Assembly (NCBI GenBank): GCA_038259365.1 | Contig: JBBSOW010000134.1 | Location: 1-7,939 of the forward strand | DNA from: JBBSOW01 sp038259365 | Lineage (GTDB): Bacteria > Actinomycetota > Actinomycetes > Propionibacteriales > Propionibacteriaceae | Length of the DNA stretch: 7,939 nucleotides | Direction of reading: 5' to 3' | Part shown: one piece after another, positions 7,101 through 7,939 of the stretch | Numbering within the stretch: position 1 is the first letter of the stretch | How the letters are laid out: each line of letters starts with the position of its first letter | Made by a program: the position numbers and the translations under genes | Notes under the pieces: generated by a model | The model's database searches: none | The model's input: the letters and a program-made list of their open reading frames with translations, nothing else | Told to the model about the DNA's origin: nothing

Positions 7101-7737
7101 GGGCAAGTAGACACCCGGTGTCCGGAGGAGTCGCCCCCACCGTCCTTGCGGAAAAACCCTGACCTGCGGAGATAGTTGGATCGACGGCTATGCCGAGAAC
7201 GTCCGTGAAGCGTGCCGGTAACTGAGGCTCGCGGCAGCCCGAATCGCCTGCAGCGGCGAGGATGAGGATTCCGGCGCGGGAACAGTCGCGCACAGCGAGG
7301 GCCAAGTCAGGGTGGACCCTTGCATCGCGGGAGATCCCACCGGCGCTGATATTGATGATGTGCGCTCCAGCGGCACGGGCGTTGACCATCGCCCGTGCCA
7401 GGTCCCGCTGAGAACAAGATTCTTGCCCGTTATCGCTGAAAATCGGCATGATGATGCCGCAGCAGCCAGGAGCGAGGCCACCGGGAGCACTCCCAATGTG
7501 TTGCCCGAGAATGATGCCGGTCACGTGTGTGCCATGCCGACACGCAGCGCCACTTGGGTCGGAGTTTGTCTCGCCCCCCACTGTGGTAAGGCGTGCACCG
7601 ACCAGGCTGGGGTGGGAAGCATCGACCGGCCCGTCCAAAATGGCCACACGTATCCGCTCATTGCCGCGGGTGCAGGAGTGCAAGACATCGGCCAGCTGCC
7701 GGAAGTCGACGGCCGCCATTGTCTCAGCTTGGGGCAT
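4159..7737 (-). CDS. PatA/PatG-type subtilisin fused to a thiol-hydrolase-like region and a PatG C-terminal domain
   Basis: Cytosolic processing protease, 1192 residues, no signal peptide. The S8 domain (about 28-275) shows Asp35 in VAILDGPVD, His68 in CRHGTHVTG and Ser233 in VSGSSSATAVVSG, with spacing and wording as in cyanobactin PatA/PatG proteases, which cut leaders from ribosomal peptides. The oxyanion-hole Asn is replaced: the motif reads AAAGDSGC with Asp165. The middle region (about 413-605) has GHRHVGAYVGGG (445-456, His448) and WYVNCSAQK (553-561, Cys557), the order seen in permuted papain/NlpC-like hydrolases; this is tentative. A helical stretch (about 664-812) follows. The last part (from about 917, CRTC then ELVYALGEIAYNF) resembles the PatG C-terminal domain. 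The start at 7737 has AGGGGGA 7 bases upstream. An in-frame ATG at 5088 carries its own AGGAGG site. Leu173 and Leu786 are rare TTA codons. Three small peptide genes follow directly and are its likely substrates or partners. Confidence 0.88.
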   Translation of the reverse strand: MPQAETMAAVDFRQLADVLHSCTRGNERIRVAILDGPVDASHPSLVGARLTTVGGETNSDPSGAACRHGTHVTGIILGQHIGSAPGGLAPGCCGIIMPIFSDNGQESCSQRDLARAMVNARAAGAHIINISAGGISRDARVHPDLALAVRDCSRAGILILAAAGDSGCREPQLPARFTDVLGIAVDPTISAGQGFSARTVGATPPDTGCLLAPGSNIPGPDARGGTAYVSGSSSATAVVSGVAAVLMSVQADAMGRTDANMVRDALTMTAVWDPRLHASILDATAALRYVTDAMEIYTAAGPQRSDSVSRIVERSSQSAIATDSRIAEPGFAVSEEALRNKFRGVTAEKFGSIDIRVPDGSSYNVADLTYPLPSGGRGMRLLPASDTPEFSPGGRAGWTVLDEFLRAAAGLTANDPLYAIISYVHPEEHSTEIGLLPHTSKLTAGHRHVGAYVGGGRTTHALAPDSRWRGRDAGHMALNVDRHPANIQLISLRGAGQATLNRNLSIVDEIVSGLGRVRRETDTLECRVVDAATALQYYRDLLRGEDYLEELGWYVNCSAQKAIIVNVALNLPHDEASFREVFGADGAELWQTLLARYQLVCGIPLPPCTTSFIPLWQLEGIPVDRVRPLTTLEYHSYHAAREEARIDSYPGRKPPPTNTGLAWPLETLPDLLSHFLDTYVGSQAAEGLAAAGETILLRYVLAERLGYAEQEYLNAVVPVVALLLAREAAAVHPGVTALQRLACAPEGLLAWLKAADRLAPGPDQSGDIRTLVERCGQIAATELRALPDQEGDGHRLEHLDRRLEEELSRMRNRMAPPGGRIGFFASPGIFHQLANGIHAANPFVSVVTACTVMDVEDLVPRLDGPSSAQLETNISQPISGGPIMEELTMPAPGGTAPLANPNTVPMTPGQHGEGDECRTCAAKSDPDGLVQGELVYALGEIAYNFKSQGRRDSIAQRMGDGQTPENPADMVAHLDENPFDTAALQWLLTLEGNPIYALEPIGPYASDTLALMRQFLREQLEEGVARLSVPGVILGTTTHKSGTKLPVIAPEARGMYSWTTDALVTALTEDAGKTKAATDLRLGISNFLERVYYELRNLGRQPWERALNFAATNAFEVERVYEDAYRENMELDTIEAVPATLHPNSTSYWDIKLVFFFPDRPIQTVRRVYRFTINVEDVVPATVSPMRSWSIR
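5088..5101 (-). promoter_or_regulatory. Internal in-frame Shine-Dalgarno and ATG inside the protease gene
   Basis: AGGAGG (5096-5101) stands 7 bases before an ATG at 5088 that is in frame and encodes Met884, in a proline/glycine-rich linker just before the PatG-like C-terminal domain. Translation from it would give a separate 309-residue protein beginning MEELTMPAPGG. It may be a working internal start, or a relic of two genes that fused. Confidence 0.55.
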
Positions 7738-7744
7738 TTGAACG

Positions 7745-7751
7745 TCCCCCT
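7745..7751 (-). promoter_or_regulatory. Ribosome binding site of the protease gene
   Basis: AGGGGGA lies 7 bases upstream of the ATG at 7737. It supports this start over Met7 at 7719, which has no comparable site. Confidence 0.6.
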
Positions 7752-7827
7752 AACCGGTCTTGCGATGTCTCCGCCGGTGTGCCTGCCTGGCAGCACATCG
7801 TCTAAAAAGCCATTGGGCACTGGACAA

Positions 7828-7856
7828 GTCTTACCCTGCCAGTCAGACGCAGCTAA
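7828..7856 (-). promoter_or_regulatory. Candidate promoter of the protease-peptide operon
   Basis: On the minus strand TTAGCT (7851-7856) and TAAGAC (7828-7833) are separated by 17 bases, giving a leader of about 80-85 bases before the protease ATG. The match to sigma-A consensus is only moderate. The rest of 7738-7939 holds no gene I can support. The 9-mer GTTAGGGGG occurs there twice on the minus strand (7746-7754, overlapping the ribosome site, and 7926-7934). Confidence 0.25.
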
Positions 7857-7939
7857 TCGTCCTATGTGCTCGACACCTGACCTCGACCAACCACAACCTT
7901 CAAGACGTCAACGCTTAAAAGCTTACCCCCTAACAATAT

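Noticed and set aside
7521..7820. GTG-started minus-strand frame overlapping the protease start, as an upstream ORF
   Set aside because: It has no ribosome site and runs out of frame through the conserved S8 domain, so it is probably a shadow.
1..7939. tRNA, rRNA, CRISPR array, insertion sequence, YcaO, radical SAM, lanthipeptide synthetase or ABC transporter
   Set aside because: Looked for on both strands; no supporting repeats, motifs or domains were found in this window.

Overview
The window looks like chromosomal DNA from a high-GC actinomycete, most likely a mycolic-acid group organism such as Nocardia or a relative. The left genes use almost only G/C-ending codons. The aminotransferase and the PucR-type regulator closely resemble, from memory, Mycobacterium tuberculosis Rv0858c (DapC) and Rv2242.

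Left block (1-2973), core-type genes. A DapC-like aminotransferase (minus strand, 3' end outside the window) lies downstream of a TrhO tRNA-uridine hydroxylase on the same strand. A PucR/CdaR-family regulator is transcribed divergently from trhO across a 59-base promoter region.

Junction (2974-3357). Base composition drops here. It holds only an unconvincing ORF and a striking perfect 15-bp inverted repeat (3071-3085 / 3128-3142) enclosing a second hairpin. In mycobacteria the Rv2242-type regulator is followed by fabD. Here it is followed by this junction and then foreign-looking DNA.

Right block (3358-7737), an apparent RiPP-like or processed-peptide cassette, all on the minus strand. The first gene encodes a 1192-residue cytosolic protein. 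It has an N-terminal PatA/PatG-type subtilisin (S8) domain, a middle region resembling a permuted papain/NlpC-like thiol hydrolase, and a C-terminal domain of the kind found at the end of cyanobactin PatG proteases. Three small genes follow at short spacing, each with its own ribosome binding site. Two encode paralogous cysteine-rich peptides of 84 and 82 residues, in which a run of five or six glycines separates a hydrophilic leader from a Cys-rich C-terminal core. The third (67 residues) is a different type with a GIKPCGAC motif. The simplest reading is that the protease acts on the small peptides, perhaps near the glycine run. No YcaO, radical SAM, lanthionine synthetase or transporter gene is visible, so the modification and export partners, if any, lie outside the window. 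The protease/peptide pairing, the glycine-linked Cys cores, a changed oxyanion-hole residue and an in-frame internal translation start make this the part of the window most likely to be undescribed.
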